A DNA stretch of 64,000 nucleotides, from assembly GCF_040110915.1 (NCBI RefSeq), contig NZ_CP157793.1, positions 1,376,939 to 1,440,938 of the forward strand. The letters run 5' to 3'. The stretch comes from Stappia sp. (GTDB lineage Bacteria > Pseudomonadota > Alphaproteobacteria > Rhizobiales > Stappiaceae). Under the pieces are notes generated by a model. That model was not told where the DNA came from and made no database searches. It worked only from the letters and a program-made list of their open reading frames with translations. Numbering within the stretch: the stretch's first letter is position 1; each line of letters opens with the position of its first letter. This document shows, piece by piece, positions 26,368 through 35,146 of this stretch. The translations under genes and the position numbers were made by a program.

Positions 26368-27447
26368 ATGGATATCAGGCGACAGGTGCTCGCGGGCGGA
26401 TGCAAGCTCCTTCACTGGAGTGGCGTCGGAACGCTCCTGGCGCAGTGGACGCAAGGCGCGGGCCTGATCTTCACCCTGCATCGCGTCGGTCCGCGGGCGA
26501 CCGGGCCGAGCTTTCGCCCCAACGATCATCTTCATGTCACGCCGGACTTCCTGGAGGCCACCATCCAGCAGGTGCGCGCCGCCGGACTTGAAATCGTGTC
26601 GCTCTCGGAAGCGCTCGACAGGCTGGACCGGAAGGACCCCGGCGACCGGCGCTTTGCCGCCTTCACCTTCGACGACGGGTATCGGGACAATCTCGTCCAT
26701 GCCTATCCGGTGCTGAAGCGGCACGGGGTGCCCTTCACGATCTTCGTGGCATCGGGGTTCATCGACCGCACGTCGGAAATCTGGTGGGAAGCAATCGAGC
26801 GCATCGTCTGCGAGGGAACGGAGATCGAGGTTCCCGTCGGCTCCACGATGACCACGCTTCCCGCATGCACGTATCGGGAAAAACGGCAGGCCTTCATCCA
26901 TCTGCTGCATTGGTTCACCCGGGAACTCGGAGAGGCCTCGCAGCGGCTGGAAATGCGACGGCTGGCGGAGCGCCACGGGCTCGACCTTGCCGCTCTGGCG
27001 GACGAGCTGATGCTGACCTGGGACGAATTGCGCGAGCTTCGCCGCGATCCTCTCTTCACCGTGGGGGCGCACACGCATGACCATTTCGCGCTTGCGCGGA
27101 TGACCGACACGGGGATGCGCGAGGACATCGCCAGAGGGCTGGAGCGGCTGGAGGCGGAGCTGGGCGTGCGGCCGGAGGTCTTCGCCTATCCGTACGGCTA
27201 CGAGGCGGCCGTCAACAGCCATTCCGCCGAAGTCGTCGGCGAATTCGGGTTCCGCGCGGCGGTAACCACGAGCCCGGGGATGCTGCACGCGGACGACGCG
27301 CGGCTGGCGCTCCCGCGGGTGTCACTCAACGGCTACTTCCAGAACCGGGATATCGTCGCCCAATATCTGACCGGCGCGCCGTTTCCCTTGTACAATGCAG
27401 CGCACTGGCTTCGCCAGCGCCTCACTCCGCAGTGGTCTTCCGTTTGA
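26368..27447 (+). CDS. Polysaccharide deacetylase (NodB/CE4 family)
   Basis: A 359-residue CE4 hydrolase that removes acetyl groups from N-acetylated sugars. It carries motif 1 Thr-Phe-Asp-Asp-Gly-Tyr (about residue 97) and the His-Thr-His-Asp-His metal motif (about 235), with Tyr-Pro-Tyr-Gly as motif 3. There is no clear signal peptide, so it may act on cytoplasmic lipid-linked units, as proposed for HfsH. Its last 26 bp overlap the convergent DUF2842 gene. Confidence 0.9.
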   Translation: MDIRRQVLAGGCKLLHWSGVGTLLAQWTQGAGLIFTLHRVGPRATGPSFRPNDHLHVTPDFLEATIQQVRAAGLEIVSLSEALDRLDRKDPGDRRFAAFTFDDGYRDNLVHAYPVLKRHGVPFTIFVASGFIDRTSEIWWEAIERIVCEGTEIEVPVGSTMTTLPACTYREKRQAFIHLLHWFTRELGEASQRLEMRRLAERHGLDLAALADELMLTWDELRELRRDPLFTVGAHTHDHFALARMTDTGMREDIARGLERLEAELGVRPEVFAYPYGYEAAVNSHSAEVVGEFGFRAAVTTSPGMLHADDARLALPRVSLNGYFQNRDIVAQYLTGAPFPLYNAAHWLRQRLTPQWSSV

Positions 27448-27664
27448 GCCGGTTGGCCTCGCGCACGGGCTTGTCCATCCACCACATCAGCGCCCCGACG
27501 GGGATCGTCCACGCGAGCCCTGCAATCGCGAAATAGAGCATCTGCAGGCCGGTTCCCGCATCCTGCATGGTCAGGTCGCCGATCACCATGGCCACGAAGG
27601 CGTAGACGATCACGAACACGACCATGACGACCATTCCGACGAATTTTCTCAGGCGAAGCGGCAT
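27422..27664 (-). CDS. Small membrane protein, DUF2842 family
   Basis: An 80-residue protein with two membrane helices (about 7-28 and 37-60), a Trp-Trp-Met-Asp end of helix 2 and a basic tail. Such DUF2842 proteins occur in Rhizobiales and have no known function. The start is at 27664. It converges on the deacetylase gene, overlapping its stop by 26 bp, and is divergent from the heme A synthase gene. Confidence 0.75.
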   Translation of the reverse strand: MPLRLRKFVGMVVMVVFVIVYAFVAMVIGDLTMQDAGTGLQMLYFAIAGLAWTIPVGALMWWMDKPVREANRLKRKTTAE

Positions 27665-27869
27665 GGCGGCCTTGTCTCCGGTTTGACGGGCCCGGCGCGG
27701 GGACCGGGGAGGGCGCGCGTCCCGGCGCCGTTTGTCGCAGATGTGGCACGACGGCGCAGGCCGTCAAGGCTTGTCATCGTGGAGCGGGACCTATAACCGA
27801 CGTGACGGCCTTTCGCAAAACGGCGGCGGGCCGGGTTCCGACTCAGTTGCGCAGGCCAGCACTCCGACC

Positions 27870-28979
27870 ATGACCGATACGACGGTTTCCCATCTCTCTC
27901 CCGATGTCGCCGATGAAGCACGGGTGTGCCGCGATCGCCGCGCCATCCGTCTCTGGCTCTATGCCGTGTGCGTTCTCGTCTTTGCCATGGTGGTGGTCGG
28001 CGGCGCCACCCGGCTGACCGATTCCGGCCTCTCGATCACCGAATGGGAGCCGATCCACGGCGTGATCCCGCCGATGTCCGTCGCCGAGTGGGAAGAGGAG
28101 CTGGAGAAGTACCGGCAGATCCCGGAGTACCAGATCGTCAACAAGGGCATGTCGCTCGACGAGTTCAAGTTCATCTACTGGTGGGAATGGGGACACCGCC
28201 TGCTCGGGCGGATCATCGGGGTGGCCTTCTTCGTGCCGCTCGTCTGGTTCTGGGCACGCGGGCGCGTCGAGCCCTGGCTGCTGCCCTGGCTGATCGGCGG
28301 CTTCGCGCTCGGCGGGCTGCAGGGCGTGATCGGCTGGTGGATGGTGGCGTCGGGACTGGTCGAGCGCATCGACGTCAGCCAGTACCGTCTGGCCACCCAT
28401 CTCACGCTCGCCTGCATCATCTTCACCTATCTCTATGCGCTCGCCCGCTACCTCGCGGTGCTCCCGGCCGACCGCGCGCCGGCGCCGGCGGCGTGCCCCT
28501 ACGCGCGGGCCACGGCAATCGTTCTCGGGCTGCTTTTGCTGCAGGTCTTCCTCGGCGGCCTCGTCGCCGGGCTGAAGGCGGGGCTGTCGTTCAACACGTG
28601 GCCCTTGATGGACGGGGCCTTCATCCCCTCCGGCCTGTGGACCATGTCGCCGGTGTGGATCAACCACTTCGAAAGCGTGCTGACGGTGCAGTTCCAGCAC
28701 CGCATGATGGCCTATCTTCTGGTCGGCGTGGCGCTGTGGCTCGCCTTCGCGGTGATGCGCGCGCCCGGGGCCCGTCATCTCGTCGGAGCGAGTGTTGCCT
28801 TCGTCGGCGTGCTGGCGATCCAGATGGTGATCGGCATCGCGACGCTTCTCGGGCAGGTGCCCTTCTGGCTGGCGCTGGCGCACCAGGGCTTCATCGTCGT
28901 GGTGCTGCTGGTGGCGGCTGAACTTTGGGTGCGTGCGCGCTTTCCCTTTGGCGAGGCGCCCGCCCGCGTGACCGCCTGA
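27870..28979 (+). CDS. ctaA: Heme A synthase (COX15/CtaA)
   Basis: Oxidises the C8 methyl of heme O to give heme A for aa3-type cytochrome oxidase. The 369-residue protein has eight membrane segments and the family motifs Val-Val-Gly-Gly-Ala-Thr-Arg-Leu-Thr-Asp-Ser-Gly-Leu-Ser, Glu-Trp-Gly-His-Arg and Gln-Phe-x-His-Arg with paired histidines. ATG 27870 gives the usual short cytoplasmic head. It stands alone on its strand, with metY converging on it. Confidence 0.95.
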   Translation: MTDTTVSHLSPDVADEARVCRDRRAIRLWLYAVCVLVFAMVVVGGATRLTDSGLSITEWEPIHGVIPPMSVAEWEEELEKYRQIPEYQIVNKGMSLDEFKFIYWWEWGHRLLGRIIGVAFFVPLVWFWARGRVEPWLLPWLIGGFALGGLQGVIGWWMVASGLVERIDVSQYRLATHLTLACIIFTYLYALARYLAVLPADRAPAPAACPYARATAIVLGLLLLQVFLGGLVAGLKAGLSFNTWPLMDGAFIPSGLWTMSPVWINHFESVLTVQFQHRMMAYLLVGVALWLAFAVMRAPGARHLVGASVAFVGVLAIQMVIGIATLLGQVPFWLALAHQGFIVVVLLVAAELWVRARFPFGEAPARVTA

Positions 28980-29007
28980 CCGGCCCGCCCGCCGTTTGAA
29001 ACGAAAA

Positions 29008-29031
29008 AGGCCGGCGCACGCACGCCGGCCT
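29008..29031 (-). terminator. Intrinsic terminator of the metY transcript
   Basis: Stem arms 29009-29016 and 29023-29030 (GGCCGGCG/CGCCGGCC, plus an A-T pair) enclose six bases. Read on the minus strand the stem is followed by TTTTT, so it should end transcription from metY. It also sits 29 bp after ctaA, where on the plus strand it is a stem without T run. Confidence 0.8.
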
Positions 29032-29040
29032 CATACCATC

Positions 29041-29210
29041 GACAGGAAGTGCCTCGCCCTACGGCGTCCTCCCGGCTGGAGCAGAGCGGAAAGCCGGGAT
29101 CGGGGCGCCAAAAGAGGCGCCTTCCACGCACCGCGTATTCGACAGGCCGTGCCTCTCCGGTCCCGGATCGTCGCTGGCGCGACGTCCGGGAGGACGCGCC
29201 CGGCGGAGAT
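29041..29210 (-). other. Structured noncoding element in the metY 3' region
   Basis: A perfect 12-bp inverted repeat (29064-29075 with 29186-29197) encloses 110 bp holding several smaller hairpins: GGCGCC-N6-GGCGCC at about 29105-29122, CCGGCT...AGCCGG at about 29073-29098, and GTCGC...GCGAC at about 29170-29183. The terminator at 29008-29031 follows 33 bp later on the minus strand. It may be a structured 3' UTR, a small RNA or a palindromic intergenic repeat. Confidence 0.45.
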
Positions 29211-29265
29211 CTGTTCATCCCCGCCAGGCCCGGCCTTCTTGCATTTTCGTGTCGCGGTTTTGGCG

Positions 29266-30555
29266 TCAGCCGCCGATGGCCGCGAGCGCCTGATCGAGAT
29301 CCGCGATGATGTCTTCCGCGTCCTCCAGGCCGATGGACAGGCGCACCACGTCGTCGCCGGCGCCGGCCGCCGCGCGCTGCTCCGAGGTGAGCTGCTTGTG
29401 GGTGGTCGAGGCCGGATGGATGATCAGCGAGCGCGTGTCGCCGATGTTGGCGAGGTGGGACAGGATCTCGCAGGACGAGACCAGCGTGACGCCCGCGTCG
29501 AAACCGCCCTTCAGGCCGAAGGTGAAGACCGCGCCGCCGCCCTTGGGCATGTATTTCTGCTGGCGCGCGTGGTTCGGGTCGTCCGGCAGGCCGGCGTAGG
29601 AGACCCAGGCGACCTTGTCGTGCCCGGCCAGATGCTCGGCGACCTTCTGCGCGTTGTCGCAGTGGCGCTGCATGCGAAGCGGCAGCGTCTCGATGCCGGT
29701 GAGCAGCAGGAAGGCGTTCATCGGCGAGATCGCCGGGCCGAGGTCGCGCAGGCCGAGCACCCGGCAGGCGATGGCGAAGGCGAAATTGCCGAAGGTCTCG
29801 TGCAGCACCATGTCGGAATATTCCGGGCGCGGCTTTGACAGCAGCGGGTAGTTCTCCGTCGCCGACCAGTCGTAGGTGCCGCCGTCGACGATCACGCCAC
29901 CCATCGAGTTGCCGTGACCGCCCATGAATTTGGTCAGCGAATGCAGCACGATGTCGGCGCCATGCTCGATCGGCCGGCACAGATACGGCGTCGCCATGGT
30001 GTTGTCGACGATAAGCGGGATCTTGTGCGCCCGGGCGATCTCCGCGATCGCGGCGATGTCGGTGACGACGCCGCCCGGGTTGGCGAGGCTTTCGATGAAG
30101 ATCGCCCGCGTTCTGTCGTCGATGAGGCCGGCGAAGCTCTGCGGATCGGTGGCTTCCGCCCACTTCACGTTCCAGCCGAAGCTTTTGAACGAGTGGTTGA
30201 ACTGGTTGATCGAGCCGCCGTAGAGCTTGTTCGCCGCGACGATATTGTCGCCCGGCGTCATCAGCGTGTGCAGCGTGAGAAGCTGCGCGGAGTGGCCCGA
30301 TGCGACCGCCAGCGCCGCCGTGCCGCCCTCGAGCGCTGCGACCCGCTCTTCCAGCACCGCCGTCGTGGGGTTGGTGATACGGGTGTAGATGTTGCCGAAG
30401 GCCTGCAGGCCGAACAGCGAGGCGGCATGATCGACATCGTCGAACACGAAGGAGGTCGTCTGGTAGATCGGCGTGACGCGGGCGCCCGTCGACGGGTCGG
30501 GCTGGGCTCCGGCATGAATGGCAAGCGTCGAAAAGCCGGGAATGCGGTCGGTCAT
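29266..30555 (-). CDS. metY: O-acetylhomoserine (thiol)-lyase
   Basis: A PLP enzyme that makes homocysteine (or methionine) from O-acetylhomoserine and sulfide or a thiol. The 429 residues match the MetY type in length. It has Gly-Asn-Ile-Tyr-Thr-Arg near the start, Ala-Ser-Gly-His-Ser-Ala, and the PLP lysine in Ser-Leu-Thr-Lys-Phe-Met-Gly-Gly-His-Gly. The start at 30555 follows a perfect AGGAGG. I looked for a SAM-II riboswitch upstream and did not find one. Confidence 0.93.
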   Translation of the reverse strand: MTDRIPGFSTLAIHAGAQPDPSTGARVTPIYQTTSFVFDDVDHAASLFGLQAFGNIYTRITNPTTAVLEERVAALEGGTAALAVASGHSAQLLTLHTLMTPGDNIVAANKLYGGSINQFNHSFKSFGWNVKWAEATDPQSFAGLIDDRTRAIFIESLANPGGVVTDIAAIAEIARAHKIPLIVDNTMATPYLCRPIEHGADIVLHSLTKFMGGHGNSMGGVIVDGGTYDWSATENYPLLSKPRPEYSDMVLHETFGNFAFAIACRVLGLRDLGPAISPMNAFLLLTGIETLPLRMQRHCDNAQKVAEHLAGHDKVAWVSYAGLPDDPNHARQQKYMPKGGGAVFTFGLKGGFDAGVTLVSSCEILSHLANIGDTRSLIIHPASTTHKQLTSEQRAAAGAGDDVVRLSIGLEDAEDIIADLDQALAAIGG

Positions 30556-30671
30556 TAAGTCCTCCTCGTGTCGGCCGAGCCGAGATGATCGGCGGCATAC
30601 TGGCCGAAGGGGGGAGGCAGGTCAAAGCAAAGCCATGCCTTGAAACGACGCGCTCGTGGAAAGCGTTTCCC

Positions 30672-30872
30672 TCAATCGCCGTCCGCGTCCGAACCCGTAT
30701 CGCTCCCGCCGAAGGGCGAGCAGCCGCCGTCGGCGTCGGTGCCGATCCCGGCCGACCCGCTGGCGGACGGTGCGCCGCGCGCGACGTGACGCAGCAGCAA
30801 AACGAAGCCGACGCCCGCGCCGAGAAGGGCGAGCGCAAGCGGCGAGGGCAAGAGCGCGACAAGGGTCTCCAT
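30672..30872 (-). CDS. Small single-pass membrane protein, unknown function
   Basis: About 66 residues: an N-terminal membrane helix (about 3-25, Ala-Leu-Ala-Leu-Leu-Gly-Ala-Gly-Val-Gly-Phe), a short basic turn, then a Gly/Ser/Asp-rich tail with one Cys and no fold. The start at 30872 has AGGATGGGGAC before it; 30896 is an alternative. It lies between the DUF815 ATPase and metY on the same strand. It is not a family I recognise, and the reading frame alone is modest evidence. Confidence 0.5.
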   Translation of the reverse strand: METLVALLPSPLALALLGAGVGFVLLLRHVARGAPSASGSAGIGTDADGGCSPFGGSDTGSDADGD

Positions 30873-30939
30873 GTCCCCATCCTGCCGCAAGGGCATTCAC
30901 GAGGTCTTAAAGCCCGTCCTCCACCCGCTGCATGCGGTG

Positions 30940-31833
30940 TCAGAGGCGGCGGCCGAGGCGGCCGGCGAGATCCTGGATGAACTGGAACGCGACGCGTCCC
31001 GACCGGCTGCCCCGAGTGGTCGCCCACTCAAGCGCGTCGGCGCGCAGCTTCGCCTCATCCACCGCGAGATCGAAATGCGCCGCATAGGCGAAGACCATGG
31101 CGAGATAGTCGTCCTGGCTGCACTTGTGGAAGCCGAGCCACAGACCGAAGCGGTCGGAGAGCGAGACCTTTTCCTCCACCGCCTCGCCGGGGTTGATCGC
31201 CGTGGAGCGCTCGTTCTCGATCATGTCGCGCGGCAGCAGGTGGCGGCGGTTCGAGGTGGCATAGAAGAGCACCGTCTCCGGACGCCCCTCGATGCCGCCC
31301 TCGAGCGCCGCTTTCAGCGACTTGTAGGAGGTGTCGTCGTGATCGAAGCTGAGATCGTCGCAGAAGATCAGCGTGCGGTGCGCCGAGGCCTTCAGCAGGG
31401 CCATGAGGTCCGGCAGGCTGTCGATGTCCTCGCGGTGGATCTCGACGAGCTTGAGCCGCCCGGCGTCGCCGCGCGATTCGAGCGTCGCGTTGACGCGGGC
31501 GTGGGCCGCCTTGACCAGCGACGACTTGCCCATGCCGCGCGCGCCCCACAGCAGGACGTTGTTGGCCGCGTGTCCCGACGCGAAGCGCAGCGTGTTTTCC
31601 ACCAGCTGGTCGCGGACCCGCTCGATGCCCTGCAGCAGGTCGAGGTCGACCCGGTTGACGCGGGGCACGGGCTCCAGCCGCTTGCCCTCGGGATGCCAGA
31701 CGAAGGCGTCCGCCGCCTCGAAATCGGGGGCCGCCGGCGCCGGCGGCACGGCGCGCTCGATCAGCGAAATGAGGCGGTCGAGGCGGTCGGTCAGCGCGGC
31801 GAGGTCGCGTGTCGGATCGGCGGAAGACGTCAT
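30940..31833 (-). CDS. AAA+ ATP-binding protein, DUF815 family
   Basis: A 297-residue protein with an N-terminal region, then an AAA+ domain: Walker A Gly-Ala-Arg-Gly-Met-Gly-Lys-Ser-Ser (about 100-108), Walker B-like Leu-Ile-Phe-Cys-Asp-Asp-Leu-Ser-Phe, and sensor 1 Tyr-Ala-Thr-Ser-Asn-Arg-Arg-His-Leu. This is the DUF815 type, whose role is unknown. I start at 31833; an extension to 32013 would run into the yajC promoter area. The small membrane protein gene follows. Confidence 0.85.
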   Translation of the reverse strand: MTSSADPTRDLAALTDRLDRLISLIERAVPPAPAAPDFEAADAFVWHPEGKRLEPVPRVNRVDLDLLQGIERVRDQLVENTLRFASGHAANNVLLWGARGMGKSSLVKAAHARVNATLESRGDAGRLKLVEIHREDIDSLPDLMALLKASAHRTLIFCDDLSFDHDDTSYKSLKAALEGGIEGRPETVLFYATSNRRHLLPRDMIENERSTAINPGEAVEEKVSLSDRFGLWLGFHKCSQDDYLAMVFAYAAHFDLAVDEAKLRADALEWATTRGSRSGRVAFQFIQDLAGRLGRRL

Positions 31834-32007
31834 GGCATCGAAGGTCCGGTTGAAGGCGGGGGCGGGCCGGGCGCGGATGCGCGTGCCGCAAGCGATCCCG
31901 TCCCCTAGCATGTCTTCGGGGTTCGGCAAACGGGGCAGGGGGGCGGATGCGTTTCGGCTGCGGTCCGGCAGGCCCCGGTCCGGGTATTGGCGGCCGTTCG
32001 GTTCGCC

Positions 32008-32035
32008 TTGCAAAGCCGCACTTGGCTTGTATAGT
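32008..32035 (+). promoter_or_regulatory. Promoter of yajC-secD-secF
   Basis: TTGCAA (32008-32013) and TATAGT (32030-32035) are 16 bp apart and lie 88 bp before the yajC start. The -10 box matches 5 of 6. Confidence 0.6.
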
Positions 32036-32123
32036 CCGCGCCACCTGAGGTTCAGTTCGCCGGACGGGGCAAGGCGGTGGCGGCGAAGTCGTTCGCCCGT
32101 CCCTCTCGGCCAAGGAGAGTTCC

Positions 32124-32459
32124 ATGCTGATTACGCCTGCTTACGCGCAGGGTGCCGGGGCCGCCGGCGGACCCGACCTGCTGATGTCGATCCTGCCCTT
32201 CGTGCTGATCTTCGTGATCATGTACTTCCTGATCATCCGCCCGCAGCGGCAGCGGATGAAACAGCATCAGGAGATGGTCAACAACCTGCGCCGCGGCGAT
32301 ACGGTCGTGACCGGCGGCGGTCTGATCGGCAAGATCTCCAAGGTGGTGGACGACGGCGAGGTGCAGGTCGAGCTCGCCGATGGTCTGAAGGTGCGCGTCG
32401 TGCGCAGCATGATCACCGAGGTGCGCTCCAAGACCGAGCCGGTCAAGGAAAACGGCTGA
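32124..32459 (+). CDS. yajC: Preprotein translocase subunit YajC
   Basis: A small single-pass protein of the SecDF-YajC complex, 111 residues. The membrane helix is at about 18-40 (Leu-Ile-Phe-Val-Ile-Met-Tyr-Phe), followed by the family motif Arg-Pro-Gln-Arg-Gln-Arg-Met-Lys and a beta domain with Gly-Asp-x-Val-Val-Thr-Gly-Gly-Gly. ATG 32124 follows CAAGGAGAGTTCC. It is the first gene of the sec operon. Confidence 0.95.
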   Translation: MLITPAYAQGAGAAGGPDLLMSILPFVLIFVIMYFLIIRPQRQRMKQHQEMVNNLRRGDTVVTGGGLIGKISKVVDDGEVQVELADGLKVRVVRSMITEVRSKTEPVKENG

Positions 32460-32532
32460 TTCAACGCCCGAACGTCCCGCCTTCCGGTCGGCGTGATCCA
32501 ACGCCGGCCGGGCACCAGGAAACGGCCACGCC

Positions 32533-34143
32533 ATGCTTCACTTCGCACGCTGGAAGATCACGCTGATCGTCCTCGTCATCCTGTCGGGGGCGCTGTCGAC
32601 GCTCCCCAACTTCCTGTCGTCCGATACGCTGCGGGCCTTGCCCGACTGGATGCCGAAGAACCAGCTCGTCCTCGGGCTCGACCTGCAGGGCGGAGCCTAT
32701 CTGCTCTATGAGGTGGACCGGGCGGACTACGTGCAGAAGCGGCTGCGCACGCTCGTCGGCGACATCCGCTCGCGGCTGCGCGACGACCCGCGCATCGGCT
32801 ACACGGGCCTCGGGGTGCAGGGCACCGGCGCGCAGGTGCGCATTCGCGATCTTGACCGGCTGGAGGACGCCCGCGAGCGGTTGTCCGACCTGACCAACCC
32901 GCTGGTCAACAACCTGTTCGGCGGACAGGCGGTCGACGAATTCGAGATGACGGTGAGCGACGACGGGCTGATCCGCTTCACCTACACCGAAGGCGGACTT
33001 GCGCAGCGCATGACCTCCATCGTGCAGCAGTCCATCGAGGTGATCCGCCTGCGTCTCGACGAGTTCGGCACGACCGAGCCGTCGATCCAGCGGCAGGGCG
33101 AGGACCGCATCCTGGTCGAGGCGCCGGGCGAGGGCGATCCGGAGCGTCTGAAGGACCTGATCGGCCAGACCGCGCAGCTCACCTTCCACATGGTCGACCA
33201 GTCCATGTCGGCCGAACAGGCGATGCAGTCGCGCCCGCCGGTCGGCAGCGTGGTGATGTATTCGCAGGACGACCCGCCGTTCCCCTACCTGCTCGAGGAA
33301 GCGCCGCTCCTGTCGGGCGAGGACCTGATCGACGCGCAGGTGTCCTTCGACCAGCAGAACAACGAGCCGGTCGTCACCTTCCGCTTCAACACCTCGGGCG
33401 CGCGGACCTTCTCGGTCGTGACCCAGCAGAACGTCGGCCGGCCCTTCGCCATCGTGCTCGACAACGAGGTGATCTCGGCACCGGTGATCCGCGAGCCGAT
33501 CACCGGCGGGTCGGGCCAGATCTCGGGCGACTTCTCGGTCGAGACGGCCAACGATCTCGCCGTGCTGCTGCGTGCCGGCGCGCTGCCGGCCAAGCTCACG
33601 GTGGTCGAGGAACGCTCCATCGGCCCGGGGCTGGGGCAGGATTCGGTCGATGCCGGGCGCATCGCCTCGCTGATCGCCGCCGCCCTCGTCATCGGCTTCA
33701 TGGTGCTCGCCTACGGCCGCTTCGGTGTGATCGCGGACATTGCGCTGTTCACCAACATCCTGCTGGTGTTCGGGGCGCTGACCTTCCTGCAGGCGACGCT
33801 GACGCTGCCCGGCATCGCCGGCATCGTGCTCACCATCGGCATGGCGGTCGACGCCAACGTGCTGATCTTCGAGCGTATCCGCGAGGAGGCGCGCGCCGGA
33901 CGCTCGGCGATCAGCGCCATCGACGCGGGTTACTCGCGCGCGCTCGGCACCATCCTGGATGCCAACATCACGACGCTGATCGCGGCTCTCATCCTGTTCC
34001 AGCTCGGCTCCGGCCCGATCCGGGGCTTCGCGGTGACGCTGGCGATCGGGATTTTCACCACGGTGTTTTCCGCCTTCACCGTCTCGCGGCTTCTGGTGTC
34101 GCTGTGGGTGCGCTGGAAGCGCCCCAGCCACCTGCCGATCTGA
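32533..34143 (+). CDS. secD: Protein translocase subunit SecD
   Basis: Together with SecF it uses the proton gradient to pull exported proteins into the periplasm. The 536 residues have six membrane segments, a large periplasmic P1 domain (about 40-330) and the Asp-Leu-Gln-Gly-Gly-Ala motif near residue 53. The later motifs Gly-Met-Ala-Val-Asp-Ala-Asn-Val-Leu-Ile-Phe-Glu-Arg and Val-Leu-Leu-Arg-Ala-Gly-Ala-Leu-Pro-Ala are intact. Confidence 0.97.
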   Translation: MLHFARWKITLIVLVILSGALSTLPNFLSSDTLRALPDWMPKNQLVLGLDLQGGAYLLYEVDRADYVQKRLRTLVGDIRSRLRDDPRIGYTGLGVQGTGAQVRIRDLDRLEDARERLSDLTNPLVNNLFGGQAVDEFEMTVSDDGLIRFTYTEGGLAQRMTSIVQQSIEVIRLRLDEFGTTEPSIQRQGEDRILVEAPGEGDPERLKDLIGQTAQLTFHMVDQSMSAEQAMQSRPPVGSVVMYSQDDPPFPYLLEEAPLLSGEDLIDAQVSFDQQNNEPVVTFRFNTSGARTFSVVTQQNVGRPFAIVLDNEVISAPVIREPITGGSGQISGDFSVETANDLAVLLRAGALPAKLTVVEERSIGPGLGQDSVDAGRIASLIAAALVIGFMVLAYGRFGVIADIALFTNILLVFGALTFLQATLTLPGIAGIVLTIGMAVDANVLIFERIREEARAGRSAISAIDAGYSRALGTILDANITTLIAALILFQLGSGPIRGFAVTLAIGIFTTVFSAFTVSRLLVSLWVRWKRPSHLPI

Positions 34144-34161
34144 CCGACGGGGACGAGATCC

Positions 34162-35118
34162 ATGTTGTTGAAGCTTATCCCTGAGAACACCCGGTTCCGT
34201 TTCATGTGGCTGAGGACGGTGTCCTTTCCGCTGACGGCGATCATGTTCCTCGCCTCCATCGCGCTGTTCTTCTCGGTCGGGCTGAATTACGGCATCGACT
34301 TCAAGGGCGGCACGGTCTTCGAGCTGAAGACGAATGAATCGCCCGCCGACATCGCCGGCATTCGCGCCCAGCTCGGCACGATGAACCTCGGCGACGTCCA
34401 GGTGCAGCAGTTCGGTGCGCCGGACGAGGTGCTGGTGCGCATTCAGGCGCCGGAAGGCGGGGAACTGGCGCAGCAGTCGCAGGTCTCGCTGGTGCGCGAG
34501 ACCTTCGGCGAGAGCGTCGAGTTCCGCCGCGTCGAGGTCGTCGGTCCGCGCGTGTCGGGCGAACTGGCGCAGGCCGGCCTGATCGCCGTGACCGCCTCGC
34601 TGATCGTGATCCTGTTCTACATCTGGTTCCGCTTCGAATGGCACTTCGCGATCGGCGCGATCCTGACGACCTTGAACGATATCGTCGTCACGGTCGGCCT
34701 CTTCGTGGTGCTGCAGCTCGAGTTCTCGCTGTCGTCGATCGCCGCGATCCTCACGATCATCGGCTATTCGCTCAACGACACGGTCGTGGTCTACGACCGG
34801 ATTCGCGAGAATCTGCGACGATACAAGAAGATGCCGATGCCGGACCTGCTCGACCGCTCGATCAACGAAATGCTGTCGCGCACGGTCATGACCTCGGTGA
34901 CGACGCTGCTCGCCCTGATCGCGCTGTGGATCTTCGGCGGCGAGGTGATCCGCTCCTTCACGCTGGCGATGATCTTCGGCGTCGTGATCGGCACCTATTC
35001 GTCGATCTTCCTGGCCGCTCCTTTGTTGATCGTGCTGGGGCTGCGCTCCTCGGCGGTGGTCGCGGGCGGCTCCGACGACGGCGACGCCGGCAAGAGCGAG
35101 GCCGCGACCCAGGGCTGA
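34162..35118 (+). CDS. secF: Protein translocase subunit SecF
   Basis: The 318-residue partner of SecD with six membrane segments. It has Gly-Ile-Asp-Phe-Lys-Gly-Gly-Thr after helix 1 and the Gly-Tyr-Ser-Leu-Asn-Asp-Thr-Val-Val-Val-Tyr-Asp-Arg-Ile-Arg-Glu motif in helix 4-5. It starts 18 bp after secD. The C-terminal tail is short and acidic. Confidence 0.97.
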   Translation: MLLKLIPENTRFRFMWLRTVSFPLTAIMFLASIALFFSVGLNYGIDFKGGTVFELKTNESPADIAGIRAQLGTMNLGDVQVQQFGAPDEVLVRIQAPEGGELAQQSQVSLVRETFGESVEFRRVEVVGPRVSGELAQAGLIAVTASLIVILFYIWFRFEWHFAIGAILTTLNDIVVTVGLFVVLQLEFSLSSIAAILTIIGYSLNDTVVVYDRIRENLRRYKKMPMPDLLDRSINEMLSRTVMTSVTTLLALIALWIFGGEVIRSFTLAMIFGVVIGTYSSIFLAAPLLIVLGLRSSAVVAGGSDDGDAGKSEAATQG

Positions 35119-35146
35119 TGGGCCCGAACGGGATGGCCGACCCATC

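Noticed and set aside
17151..27447. Genomic island bounded by tRNA-Pro
   Set aside because: No integrase, transposase, direct tRNA repeat or marked base-composition shift; the polysaccharide genes share the GC-rich codon use of the neighbours.
30556..30680. Possible SAM-II riboswitch upstream of metY
   Set aside because: The 125 bp were read for the SAM-II pattern (paired stem, U-rich loop, then the conserved AUGCUAAAG-like end). No matching closing stem or end motif was found.
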